From Myroides marinus (GTDB lineage: Bacteria; Bacteroidota; Bacteroidia; Flavobacteriales; Flavobacteriaceae): 64,000 bases of DNA. The notes under the pieces were generated by a model that worked only from the letters and a program-made list of their open reading frames with translations, searched no databases and was not told the DNA's origin. Location: NCBI RefSeq assembly GCF_900109075.1, contig NZ_FNYS01000004.1, positions 173,057-237,056 of the forward strand, in the 5' to 3' direction. Both the position numbers and the translations under genes were made by a program. Shown one piece after another: positions 20,379 to 28,807 of the stretch; within the stretch, counting starts at the first letter, position 1, and the number at the start of each line of letters is the position of its first letter.

Positions 20379-20963
20379 ATGGAGGATTTAACAGTTCAAG
20401 AACAATACGAAAGAAAAGGGAAGGCATTGAAAGTAATGATGCTTTTCGGTATTGGGAGTATCATGATGGTATTTGCGGGTCTTACTAGTGCATATGTTGT
20501 TAGTAAGTCACGACCAGATTGGTTAGCAGACTTCCAATTGCCAAATTCTTTTTTATATAGTACATTAGCAATTGTGTTGAGTAGTATTACTTTTCACCTT
20601 GCTTTTAAAGCGATAAAGAACAATGATCGCAATAAAACGACTACTTATCTAGTTTCTACTTTGATTTTAGGATTGTTATTCGTTTTTTTGCAGTTCAAAG
20701 GCTTTAATGAAGTAATATCTATGGGATATTTCTTCACTGGAAGTGAAAGTACAATCACAACATCATTTTTGTATGTAATAGTTATTGTACACATTGCTCA
20801 CTTAGCAGGAGGGCTTTTGGCATTATTGTATGTAATTTATAATCATTTTAAACAAAAGTACAATTCGCAGCAATATATTGGTATTGAATTGTGTGCATGG
20901 TTTTGGCACTTTTTAGACTTATTGTGGATTTATTTGTTTTTATTTTTTACATTCTTTAAATAA
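20379..20963 (+). CDS. Heme-copper oxidase subunit III family protein
   Basis: A 194-residue membrane protein with five hydrophobic helices, matching the short form of the subunit III family. Conserved features include VIVHIAHLAGGLLAL and the C-terminal CAWFWHFLDLLWIYLF. It lies 1 bp after ctaB and 44 bp before a second, longer subunit III gene. In Bacteroidota two tandem subunit III-type proteins are common; which one belongs to the main oxidase is not evident here. Confidence 0.88.
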   Translation: MEDLTVQEQYERKGKALKVMMLFGIGSIMMVFAGLTSAYVVSKSRPDWLADFQLPNSFLYSTLAIVLSSITFHLAFKAIKNNDRNKTTTYLVSTLILGLLFVFLQFKGFNEVISMGYFFTGSESTITTSFLYVIVIVHIAHLAGGLLALLYVIYNHFKQKYNSQQYIGIELCAWFWHFLDLLWIYLFLFFTFFK

Positions 20964-20974
20964 AAAAAATAAAC

Positions 20975-20982
20975 TAAATTTG
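20975..20982 (+). promoter_or_regulatory. -7 box (TAAATTTG) before the long subunit III gene
   Basis: TAAATTTG fits TAnnTTTG 25 bp upstream of the ATG at 21008. It may provide an internal promoter within the cluster. No clear -33 element was found. Confidence 0.4.
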
Positions 20983-21007
20983 AAAACTTTATAACTAACA
21001 ACATTTT

Positions 21008-21988
21008 ATGGGAGCGACAGTTACTACAGCAGCTACTAAAGAAACTACTTGGGGTGGAGGAAATGAGCCTCTTAAAGTAAGCTATGGTAAAATGATGATG
21101 TGGTATTTCATATTATCAGATTCATTAACTTTTTGTGGATTCCTTGTAGGATACGGGTTTACTCGTTACAAATTCATGGATACTTGGCCTATTGCAGACG
21201 AAGTATTTAATCACTTTCCATTTTTACATGGTGTAGATGCACCAATGTACTATGTGGCATTGATGACTTTTATTTTGATCTTCTCTTCAGTTACTATGGT
21301 TTTAGCTGTTGATGCAGGACACCAAATGAAGAAAAATAAAGTTGCAGTTTACATGTTCATGACTATTATCGGAGGATTAGTATTCTTGGGGTCTCAAGCA
21401 TGGGAATGGAAAAACTTTATTAGCGGAACTTATGGAGCAGTTGAGACTAGAGGAGGTTCTATCTTACAGTTCGTAGGTGAAGATGGTAAACAAATTGCAT
21501 TAGCTGATTTTGCTAAAGTTGATCCAAACAGAGATGAGGCGACTTTGACAAGAGCAAAAGGAACTTGGTTCGTTAAAGGAGCAGAGGCAACTACTTATTC
21601 AATTGCTGAAGTAAAAGCTGGTTTCGAAGCTAATCCAAACGTGAGAATCAGAACTCAATTAACTACTGACACTAAGCACAAAGAAATTTTAACTAGAGAA
21701 GAGTCTGTTAAACGTCTTGAAGATGCTGTATTAGTAGTAGAAGGAGCTAACTTAATCCGCAACGAGTATGGACACAAAACTTTTGCTGATTTCTTCTTCT
21801 TCATTACTGGATTCCACGGATTCCACGTATTTACAGGAATTTTAATCAACGTAGTAATATTCTTCAACGTATTATTAGGTACTTACCAAAGAAGAGGTAC
21901 TTATGAAATGGTTGAAAAAGGAGGATTATACTGGCACTTTGTGGATTTAGTATGGGTGTTTGTATTTACATTCTTCTATTTAGTTTAA
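21008..21988 (+). CDS. Cytochrome c oxidase subunit III with a large internal soluble insertion
   Basis: This 326-residue protein has the subunit III membrane core: helices near residues 31-50, 80-101, 112-130, 260-290 and 308-326, with the C-terminal YWHFVDLVWVFVF motif. Between the third and fourth helices, residues about 147-255, is a hydrophilic insertion of roughly 110 residues that bacterial subunit III normally lacks. The reading frame is continuous and codon use looks like its neighbours, so it is not a frameshift artefact. Subunit III stabilises the oxidase and surrounds the oxygen path. Subunit IV follows after 18 bp. Confidence 0.9.
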   Translation: MGATVTTAATKETTWGGGNEPLKVSYGKMMMWYFILSDSLTFCGFLVGYGFTRYKFMDTWPIADEVFNHFPFLHGVDAPMYYVALMTFILIFSSVTMVLAVDAGHQMKKNKVAVYMFMTIIGGLVFLGSQAWEWKNFISGTYGAVETRGGSILQFVGEDGKQIALADFAKVDPNRDEATLTRAKGTWFVKGAEATTYSIAEVKAGFEANPNVRIRTQLTTDTKHKEILTREESVKRLEDAVLVVEGANLIRNEYGHKTFADFFFFITGFHGFHVFTGILINVVIFFNVLLGTYQRRGTYEMVEKGGLYWHFVDLVWVFVFTFFYLV

Positions 21989-22006
21989 TTTTTAAAAATA
22001 AGAAAA

Positions 22007-22363
22007 ATGGCAGCAGAAGGAGCACATCATTCAAATACAAAGAGAATCTGGACAGTATTCGTAATCATGTCTTTAGTTACTCTAGTAGAGGTTGTTTTAG
22101 GTATTATTAAACCAGCATCTCTACACCACGTTCATATTTTTGGATTGAGTTTATTAAACTATATTTTCATTATTTTAACTATCGTTAAGGCATACTACAT
22201 TATGTGGGCATTTATGCACTTAGAACAAGAAAAATCAGCTTTCAGATGGTCTGTAGCAGGTATTCTAACTTTCTTATGTGTTTACTTAATTGCTCTTGTT
22301 TTGACAGAAGGTAATTATATCTATGAAGTATTCCATAACTCACAATATAAGTGGATATTTTAA
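22007..22363 (+). CDS. Cytochrome c oxidase subunit IV family protein
   Basis: A 118-residue membrane protein with three predicted helices (around residues 14-34, 44-68 and 80-101). The pattern IWTVFVIMSLVTLVEVVLG then IVKAYYIMWAFMHLEQE is typical of prokaryotic oxidase subunit IV. It closes the ctaB-subunit III-subunit III-IV unit and is followed by a strong terminator. Confidence 0.9.
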   Translation: MAAEGAHHSNTKRIWTVFVIMSLVTLVEVVLGIIKPASLHHVHIFGLSLLNYIFIILTIVKAYYIMWAFMHLEQEKSAFRWSVAGILTFLCVYLIALVLTEGNYIYEVFHNSQYKWIF

Positions 22364-22381
22364 TAACATATTATATATTTT

Positions 22382-22409
22382 AAAGGCGGTTTATTGACCG
22401 CCTTTTTTT
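22382..22409 (+). terminator. Intrinsic terminator after subunit IV
   Basis: The stem AAAGGCGGT pairs with ACCGCCTTT across a 6-nt loop and is followed by T residues. Its T run overlaps the next promoter box. Confidence 0.92.
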
Positions 22410-22416
22410 ATTTTTG
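22409..22416 (+). promoter_or_regulatory. -7 box (TATTTTTG) for the copper chaperone cluster
   Basis: TATTTTTG fits TAnnTTTG and lies 25 bp upstream of the ATG at 22442, directly after the terminator. The terminator hairpin occupies the -33 position. Confidence 0.45.
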
Positions 22417-22441
22417 TTAGTTAAGTCAACAATTATTTAAA

Positions 22442-23101
22442 ATGAAGAAATATTTAATTCTTACGTTGCTTTTTGTGATGCCTATTTGTGCATATTTGTT
22501 CTTTGCAACGGGTGTTAATCAGTTTAAACGTTTACCTGTAATTACTGAAGAAGTAAATGATTTACCTAAGGGAAAAGACTTCTTAAATAAGAACCCATCT
22601 TTAAATGGTAAGATTACAGTTTTAGGTTTTCCAGGCGCACATTTATTTAAGGATAAAGGTGATGCTTTTAACTTAAATCAAAAGATATATAATAAATATA
22701 GAGAGTTTGAAGACTTTCAATTGATTATGGTATTGCCATATGGTAGTGAGGCTGAAGCTCAGAAAGTAGTGGATGAGTTAAGTCCTATCTCTGATATGTC
22801 TAATTGGAATTATCTATTCTTAAAACCAGAAGAAATCCAAGAGTTTTATAATTCACTAGGTCTGGTAGGTAAGTTAGATAGCGATATGGCTACTACTAAT
22901 GTTTATATCATCGATAAAGATCGTAAACTTCGTGGTCGTAAAGGGAGTAATAAAGTTGGAGATTATGAATATAAAGAAGGTTATTCAACAATCTCTGCCG
23001 CAGAGTTACATAATGATATGATGGACGACGTTAAAGTTGTTTTAGCAGAGTATCGTATGGCATTAAAAGAGTATAAGAAAATAAATTCTAAAAAGGAATA
23101 G
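22442..23101 (+). CDS. Membrane-anchored SCO-like protein lacking the copper-binding cysteines
   Basis: A 219-residue protein with one N-terminal helix (residues about 4-22) and a periplasmic domain whose strand pattern (KITVLGFPGAHLFK, FQLIMVLP, NVYIIDKDRKLRGRKG) resembles a thioredoxin fold of the SCO family. Apart from one Cys in the membrane segment it has no Cys, so it cannot bind copper in the SCO way. It lies 1 bp upstream of a complete SCO gene. It may be a degenerate partner of that chaperone; this is inference from fold-like pattern and context. Confidence 0.65.
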   Translation: MKKYLILTLLFVMPICAYLFFATGVNQFKRLPVITEEVNDLPKGKDFLNKNPSLNGKITVLGFPGAHLFKDKGDAFNLNQKIYNKYREFEDFQLIMVLPYGSEAEAQKVVDELSPISDMSNWNYLFLKPEEIQEFYNSLGLVGKLDSDMATTNVYIIDKDRKLRGRKGSNKVGDYEYKEGYSTISAAELHNDMMDDVKVVLAEYRMALKEYKKINSKKE

Positions 23102-23102
23102 T

Positions 23103-23726
23103 ATGAAGGATAAGTCATATATCTGGATCTCATTGGTGATCTTAGTATTTGGTATTTGGGCTGTGCCTAAGATTATTAAAAAGTTTGAGAAGGCTGACCT
23201 TATGGTTATAGGTACTGCTCCTCAATTTGAATTAGTTGATCAAAATAATAAGACTATAAATAATAATAGTTATAAAGGTAAAGTGTATGTTGTAGAGTTC
23301 TTCTTTGCTAATTGCCCAACTATCTGTCCTATTATGAATGCTAATATGATGAAACTACAGGAGACGTTTTATGGTAAAATGGACTTTGGTATCGCATCTA
23401 TTACTATTGACCCTACTAGAGATACTGTTGAAGCTCTTAAAGCACATGCAGATGGATTAGGAGTAAAGAATCCTTACTGGCATATGATGACAGGTGATGC
23501 TAAATACATTTATGATATAGCGAAGAAGTTTAATATGTATACAGGAGTTAATCCTGATGCACCTGGTGGATTTGAACACTCTGGATTATTTGCATTAGTT
23601 GATAAAGAAGGTAATATCCGCAGTCGTAAAGACGAGCATGGAAACCCAGTAGTATACTATGATGGTACTTCTGATGAAGGAATTAAATGGTTAAAAGAGG
23701 ATATTAAAGCATTATTAGACGAATAA
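23103..23726 (+). CDS. SCO1/SenC-type copper chaperone
   Basis: SCO proteins deliver copper to the CuA site of oxidase subunit II. This 207-residue protein has an N-terminal membrane anchor (residues about 6-24) and a thioredoxin-fold domain. The copper ligands are all present: CPTIC (Cys71, Cys75) and His159 in GFEHSGLF. It fits the neighbouring oxidase genes. The following DUF420 gene starts 10 bp later. Confidence 0.93.
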   Translation: MKDKSYIWISLVILVFGIWAVPKIIKKFEKADLMVIGTAPQFELVDQNNKTINNNSYKGKVYVVEFFFANCPTICPIMNANMMKLQETFYGKMDFGIASITIDPTRDTVEALKAHADGLGVKNPYWHMMTGDAKYIYDIAKKFNMYTGVNPDAPGGFEHSGLFALVDKEGNIRSRKDEHGNPVVYYDGTSDEGIKWLKEDIKALLDE

Positions 23727-23736
23727 ATTATTAAAA

Positions 23737-24279
23737 ATGGAATCAAATACAGAACAAAAATATAATAAGTGGATATGGATATTATCTATTGTAATACCTG
23801 TCGTAGTAGCTATTTTATTTGGAGTTAATTTACAGAAACTAGGTTATGATGTTAAACCTTTATCTTTCTTACCTCCTATCTATGCTACCATAAATGGACT
23901 TACTGCAGTATTATTATTTCTTGCTGTAGCAGCTATCAAGAAAGGGAATAAACAATTACATGAACGTTTAATTAAATGTTGTATTGCTTGTTCAGTAGCT
24001 TTCTTAGCTATGTATGTTGCATACCACATGACATCTATTGAGACTAAGTTTGGAGGAGAGGGAATCATCAGATATGTTTATTTCTTTATTCTTATTACAC
24101 ATATATTATTGTCTATCATTATTATTCCTTTTGTGTTGTTTACATTCGTACGTGGTATTTCAGGATCTTATGCAAGACATAAAAAATTAGCACGTATTAC
24201 ATATCCTATGTGGATGTATGTAGCAGTGACAGGAGTAATCGTATATTTAATGATTTCTCCATATTATATTAACGCATAA
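23737..24279 (+). CDS. DUF420 family membrane protein (CtaM-like)
   Basis: A 180-residue protein with five hydrophobic helices and conserved histidines in KGNKQLHERLIKCC, YHMTS and ITHILLSIIIIPF, plus YARHKKLARITYPMWMYVAVTGVIVYLM. This is the DUF420 pattern; members in Firmicutes (CtaM) are needed for aa3-type oxidase assembly. Position after SCO and oxidase genes supports an assembly role, but that is inference for this organism. Confidence 0.88.
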   Translation: MESNTEQKYNKWIWILSIVIPVVVAILFGVNLQKLGYDVKPLSFLPPIYATINGLTAVLLFLAVAAIKKGNKQLHERLIKCCIACSVAFLAMYVAYHMTSIETKFGGEGIIRYVYFFILITHILLSIIIIPFVLFTFVRGISGSYARHKKLARITYPMWMYVAVTGVIVYLMISPYYINA

Positions 24280-24291
24280 TATTTAGTAAAT

Positions 24292-24522
24292 ATGAAAAAG
24301 TTAGGTTGGGGACTTGTTTTCTCTTTCTTGCTTTTCTCTTACGATGTTTCAGCTCAATGTGCAATGTGTAGAGCTACACTAGAGACTGAGGATGGAGGAG
24401 TAAAAGCTGAAGCTGTAAATGATGGAATTGTTTATTTGATGATATTCCCATATTTATTAGTAGGATTAGCAATGTACTTTAGTTATAAAGTCTATAAAAA
24501 CAAAAGAAATACAAAATCATAA
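24292..24522 (+). CDS. Small membrane protein with CAMC motif
   Basis: A 76-residue protein with an N-terminal signal or helix ending at about residue 21 (VSAQ), then CAMCRATLE, then one helix (about residues 47-67) and a basic tail. It resembles short proteins found next to SCO/DUF420 genes in Flavobacteriia. The two cysteines two residues apart could bind copper or be redox-active, which is inference. It ends the cluster before a terminator. Confidence 0.75.
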   Translation: MKKLGWGLVFSFLLFSYDVSAQCAMCRATLETEDGGVKAEAVNDGIVYLMIFPYLLVGLAMYFSYKVYKNKRNTKS

Positions 24523-24525
24523 TAG

Positions 24526-24553
24526 AAAACCGCTAATATTAGCGGTTTTTTTT
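24526..24553 (+). terminator. Intrinsic terminator after the SCO cluster
   Basis: A 12-bp perfectly paired palindromic stem (AAAACCGCTAAT with its complement) is followed by T residues. Confidence 0.92.
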
Positions 24554-24599
24554 ATTACTTTATACTTGATAACTAAATTATTAATCAATATAAAGCTAA

Positions 24600-26036
24600 A
24601 TGAAACGCTTACTATTAACTATAGCGACAATCTTTATCTCGTCTAGTAGTATGTCTATATATGGACAGGAGAATACTCTATGGTCACTAGAGAAGTGTAT
24701 TGATTATGCTATTCAGCACAACATACGTATTAAGCAATACGAATTAGATGAACAAAGTGCTGATATAAATAAGGATATTGTAATAGGGAGTTTTATGCCT
24801 AGTGTTAATTTGACTGGTAATCATTCTTGGACTATTGCAGATCAACCGAATCAAATAACTAGCAATATAGAAAGCCAAACTATACAGAGTACCACTCTGG
24901 GTCTAGGTATGAATGTAGATCTGTATAATGGATCAAAGAAACAGAATACATTGGTTAAAGCTAGGTTGTCGCATTTGGCTTCTCAGTATCAACTTCAAAA
25001 GATGAAGGAAGATATCGCTCTTAATGTGATTAATTCATACTTACAAATCCTGTTTAATAAAGAATTGGTTAAAACGAATAAACAGCAATTAGAATACGAT
25101 AAGAGTCAAGAAGAACGTACTCAAGAACTAGTGAATGCTGGTGTAGTCCCTAGAGGAGATCTATTAGAAGCACAAGCAACAGTAGCTGTGGCAACGCAAC
25201 GACTAATTATTTCTCAGAATGAATTAGTGATGGCTAGGTTAAACTTAGCACAGCTATTACAGATTACATCTTATGAATCTTTTGATGTTGTAGATAAAGA
25301 TTACGAGATAGGAGAATCTAAAATGTTGGCTCATACAGCTCAAGATATTTCGGATAGAGCAGCAGAAAGCCTTACAGACTTAAAAACAGCGGATGTTAAT
25401 GTACATATAGCAGAACAAGATGTTAAGATAGCTAAGTCTGCTTATAGTCCTTCTCTACAAGCCTTTTATAACTTAGGAACGAATATCAATTATCAGGATC
25501 GATTAATAGGTATGGAATTATTACCTAGTACAAGTGAGATTGGATATGTAGAAGGATCTAATCAGCGAGTATTAAGAAATAATAGTATGGCTATTTATGG
25601 AGGCCCTAATTCGTTCTTTAACCAGTTTAGTGACAACTTTAATTCCAATTTCGGAGTTAGTCTAAGGGTTCCAATATTTAATGGTTTTTCGACTAAGAAT
25701 AATGTGAAGTTAAAGAAGTTAATGCTTAAACAGATAGAAAATGAACGAGAAGTAAAAGCATTAAATCTAGAACAATTAGTATTTAAAGCATACACAGATA
25801 CAGAAAGTGCTTTAAAGAAATACGAAGCAAGTAATATTAGTTTAGAAGCTAGAAAGCTTTCTTTACAATATGCTAAGGAACGCTATTCTGTAGGAATGAT
25901 AAGTATCTTTGATTTAAATCAGAATCAAAACTTATATGTGTCAGCTCAGTCTGACTTATTAAGGTCTAAGTATGAATATATTTTTAAGACCAAGATACTA
26001 GAGTACTATTTTGGTATTCCATTATTTAAAAACTAA
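24600..26036 (+). CDS. TolC-family outer-membrane efflux protein
   Basis: A 478-residue periplasmic/outer-membrane channel protein. A signal peptide (about residues 1-23, ending IYGQ) is followed by two long alpha-helical hairpin repeats typical of TolC, with LEKCIDYAIQHNIRIKQ near the start and GMISIFDLNQNQNLYVSAQ near the end. Such channels form the exit duct of tripartite pumps. The adaptor gene follows after 6 bp. A near-consensus -7 box (TATACTTG at 24561-24568) lies upstream. Confidence 0.93.
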   Translation: MKRLLLTIATIFISSSSMSIYGQENTLWSLEKCIDYAIQHNIRIKQYELDEQSADINKDIVIGSFMPSVNLTGNHSWTIADQPNQITSNIESQTIQSTTLGLGMNVDLYNGSKKQNTLVKARLSHLASQYQLQKMKEDIALNVINSYLQILFNKELVKTNKQQLEYDKSQEERTQELVNAGVVPRGDLLEAQATVAVATQRLIISQNELVMARLNLAQLLQITSYESFDVVDKDYEIGESKMLAHTAQDISDRAAESLTDLKTADVNVHIAEQDVKIAKSAYSPSLQAFYNLGTNINYQDRLIGMELLPSTSEIGYVEGSNQRVLRNNSMAIYGGPNSFFNQFSDNFNSNFGVSLRVPIFNGFSTKNNVKLKKLMLKQIENEREVKALNLEQLVFKAYTDTESALKKYEASNISLEARKLSLQYAKERYSVGMISIFDLNQNQNLYVSAQSDLLRSKYEYIFKTKILEYYFGIPLFKN

Positions 26037-26042
26037 GATGTT

Positions 26043-27293
26043 ATGAAGAAAAAATATATTGTAATAGTAGTTGTTATTCTTATCATTGGTTTTCTGTTGA
26101 GTAAGTTTGCATTTGGCAATAAAGAAGAAGCTACTATTGTTGAGACTGTGGAATTAGACAAATCTAATATTATAGAGACTGTCTCTGGTACAGGTAAGAT
26201 ACAACCAGAAATAGAGATTAAAATATCTTCAGAAGTATCTGGAGAAATCATAAATTTGCCAATCAAAGAAGGGCAAGTAGTTCATAAAGGTGATTTGTTG
26301 GTGGTAATTAACCCTGACTTATATACTTCTGCTATGAATAGAATGGATGCTATGCTAGCTACTAGTAAGGCAGGTTTATCTCAAGCAGAAGCACAATTGA
26401 AAGAGACGAAGTCCAACTATGATAGAAATAGTAAGTTATATGATAAGGGAGTAATCTCTAGATCTGAATGGGATCAAGTAGTACGTGCTTATGAAGTAGC
26501 AAAGGCAGCACAGACATCTGCATATTACAATGTAGAGAGTGCTAAGGCAGCGTTAGCAGAGTCAAAGGGGAACTTGCTTCGTACCACGATTTATGCACCA
26601 GCTTATGGGACTATATCTAAAGTGAATGTAGAATTAGGAGAGCGTGTATTAGGAACGCAACAGATGGCGGGTACTGAGATATTACGAGTAGCTAACTTAA
26701 GTAGTATGGAGGTAGAAGTAGATATAAATGAGAATGACATCGTTAAGGTAAAGCTAGGTGATGAGACTCGTATTAATGTAGATGCTTATCTTAAGAAAGA
26801 GTTTAGAGGAGTAGTAACTAGTATTTCTAATTCAGCTTCAAATACAACCTTAGCAGCTGATCAAGTGACTACGTTTAAGGTAAAGATTAAAGTGCTTAAG
26901 GAGTCTTATGAAGACTTGCTTAATAAGGATATAGAGAACTATTCTCCTTTTAGACCTGGAATGACTGCAGCAGTAGATATTATTACTAATGTTAAGAATG
27001 ATATATTAGCTGTACCTATTAGTGCTGTGGTAATGAAGACACCAACAGATACTGTAGTAGATAAGACTGAAGGTAAGAAGGTATTTGACAAAGAACTGAT
27101 GCGTGAAGCAGTCTTTGTGAATGATAAAGGAGTTGCTAAACTAAGGTTTGTGAAGACAGGTATACAAGATGATACTAATATTCAGATCATATCAGGATTA
27201 AAGAAAGATGATGTAATTATTACAGGACCATATTCGACTGTAAGTAGAACGCTTCAACACGGAGCGAAAGTAGAAGTAGAAAGTAAAAAATAA
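26043..27293 (+). CDS. HlyD/MacA-type efflux periplasmic adaptor
   Basis: A 416-residue membrane-fusion protein. One N-terminal helix (residues about 5-22) is followed by a biotinyl-lipoyl half (GEIINLPIKEGQVVHKGDLLVVINP), a coiled-coil hairpin, the second lipoyl half (TTIYAPAYGTISKVNVELGE) and beta-barrel domains. It would link the TolC-type channel next door to an inner-membrane transporter. The matching ABC or RND pump gene is not adjacent; tsaB comes next after 2 bp. The MacA-like label is from overall form, not proof of substrate. Confidence 0.9.
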   Translation: MKKKYIVIVVVILIIGFLLSKFAFGNKEEATIVETVELDKSNIIETVSGTGKIQPEIEIKISSEVSGEIINLPIKEGQVVHKGDLLVVINPDLYTSAMNRMDAMLATSKAGLSQAEAQLKETKSNYDRNSKLYDKGVISRSEWDQVVRAYEVAKAAQTSAYYNVESAKAALAESKGNLLRTTIYAPAYGTISKVNVELGERVLGTQQMAGTEILRVANLSSMEVEVDINENDIVKVKLGDETRINVDAYLKKEFRGVVTSISNSASNTTLAADQVTTFKVKIKVLKESYEDLLNKDIENYSPFRPGMTAAVDIITNVKNDILAVPISAVVMKTPTDTVVDKTEGKKVFDKELMREAVFVNDKGVAKLRFVKTGIQDDTNIQIISGLKKDDVIITGPYSTVSRTLQHGAKVEVESKK

Positions 27294-27295
27294 CA

Positions 27296-27967
27296 ATGAT
27301 AACGATTTTATCTATTGAGACAGCAACTAAGAATTGTTCTGTTTCATTATCAGTAACTGGAGAAGTAATAGCATGTAAAGAAATTGCAGAAGAGAACTTT
27401 TCTCACGCAGAGAAACTACATGTTTTTATAGAAGAGTTATTAAAAGAAAATAACAAAACACTAAAAGATCTATCAGCTATTGCTATTAGCCAAGGGCCGG
27501 GTTCATATACAGGTTTGCGTATTGGTGTATCTTCTGTAAAGGGATTGTGTTATGGATTATCTATTCCATTAATAGCCTTAGATACATTAGAAATTTTAGC
27601 TAGACAAATTAAGGTAGAACAAGGATATATTGTACCTATGTTAGATGCACGTAGAATGGAAGTATTCTCAGTGCTTTTTGATAAAGATTATGTAAGACAA
27701 GGAGATATTGAAGCTATCGTTATAGATGAAAACTCATTCTCTAAACATGCAGACAGTACCTTACATCTAATAGGTGATGGAGCTATGAAGTGCCAGGAAG
27801 TACTATCAGGAGATAACTTTGTGTATTATCCAGAAGTAACTTATCCATCTGCACGTGAGATGGGAGAGATGGCATATCAGAAGTATTTAAAAGAAGATTT
27901 TGTAGACGTAGCTTACTTTGAGCCATTCTACTTAAAAGACTTCGTATTAATACAAAAGAAAAAATAA
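27296..27967 (+). CDS. tsaB: tRNA threonylcarbamoyladenosine biosynthesis protein TsaB
   Basis: TsaB is the ASKHA-fold partner of TsaD in making the t6A base of ANN-reading tRNAs. The 223-residue protein shows the family signature ILSIETATKNCSVSLS at the start and AISQGPGSYTGLRIGVSSVKGLCYGL at residues about 60-85. It lies 2 bp after the adaptor gene, so it is co-transcribed with an efflux pair of unrelated function. Confidence 0.93.
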   Translation: MITILSIETATKNCSVSLSVTGEVIACKEIAEENFSHAEKLHVFIEELLKENNKTLKDLSAIAISQGPGSYTGLRIGVSSVKGLCYGLSIPLIALDTLEILARQIKVEQGYIVPMLDARRMEVFSVLFDKDYVRQGDIEAIVIDENSFSKHADSTLHLIGDGAMKCQEVLSGDNFVYYPEVTYPSAREMGEMAYQKYLKEDFVDVAYFEPFYLKDFVLIQKKK

Positions 27968-27973
27968 GACAAT

Positions 27974-28017
27974 AAAAAAAGACGGTTAACAAGTTGAATT
28001 GTTAACCGTCTTTTTTT
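27974..28017. terminator. Bidirectional terminator between tsaB and the mscS-like gene
   Basis: A run of seven A, a 12-bp stem (GACGGTTAACAA with its complement), a 6-nt loop and a run of seven T form a symmetric hairpin between convergent genes. Confidence 0.94.
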
Positions 28018-28036
28018 ATTATAAGGATACAACAGA

Positions 28037-28804
28037 TTACATAGCATCACTTATTTTTCTTGCTTTTAAGAGCACATAAGAGCAGGCTGTAGTGTAATTG
28101 TCATTCTCTACCCACACTTGTACAGTGTAAGTAATTTTAGTATCTAGTAATTCTTTTATCAGGATACGAGGTTTTGGTTGTGATAATACCTTATCATACT
28201 TATCTAACTCCTCTTGTAGTTTTTCTATAAATAGTGTTGTGTTTTTTAATAGCGTTGTTTGTACAGCTATCTCAGCACGTCTTAGATTATTCTGAGTAAT
28301 ATTCTTAATCTTTCCATTAGACAATACCCCATTAGGAATGTAGACTACATTGTTTTGATATGTTAATATCTGTGTAGAGAAGATATGGATGGTCAATACC
28401 TTGCCTGATTCTCCTTGAGCCTCTATAACATCTCCAATTCTAAAAGGTTTGAATAGAATAATCAATACACCTCCAGCGAAGTTGCTTAACGATCCTTGTA
28501 GTGACAGACCTATGGCTAAACTCATCGCACCAATAATTGCTACGAATGAACTAGTCTGTATTCCTAGTTTGGAAGCAATGATGACAAATAATAAAATGCG
28601 CATTCCCCAAATCAACATATCTAATATGAAGCTAGAGAAAGTAGGATCAATGTTCTTTTTCAGAAATATCTTCTTAGCTAATCTTTGTAAGAAGCGTATC
28701 ATCCATAATCCCAATCCTAAGATAAATAGCGAAGTCACTATCTCTGGGATATAAGTGATAATATCTTCTATATATTTAGACAGTAATGTATCTAGTTTTT
28801 GCAT
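28037..28804 (-). CDS. Small-conductance mechanosensitive channel, MscS family
   Basis: A 255-residue inner-membrane channel that opens under membrane tension to release solutes. Helices lie near residues 17-38 and 55-75, and the pore helix TM3 is visible as FVAIIGAMSLAIGLSLQGSLSNFAGGVLIILF. The cytoplasmic beta domain follows (GDVIEAQGESGKV, NNVVYIPNGVLSNGKIKNI). It starts 3 bp after the stop of the upstream thioredoxin-domain gene and is likely co-transcribed with it. Confidence 0.92.
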   Translation of the reverse strand: MQKLDTLLSKYIEDIITYIPEIVTSLFILGLGLWMIRFLQRLAKKIFLKKNIDPTFSSFILDMLIWGMRILLFVIIASKLGIQTSSFVAIIGAMSLAIGLSLQGSLSNFAGGVLIILFKPFRIGDVIEAQGESGKVLTIHIFSTQILTYQNNVVYIPNGVLSNGKIKNITQNNLRRAEIAVQTTLLKNTTLFIEKLQEELDKYDKVLSQPKPRILIKELLDTKITYTVQVWVENDNYTTACSYVLLKARKISDAM

Positions 28805-28807
28805 GTT

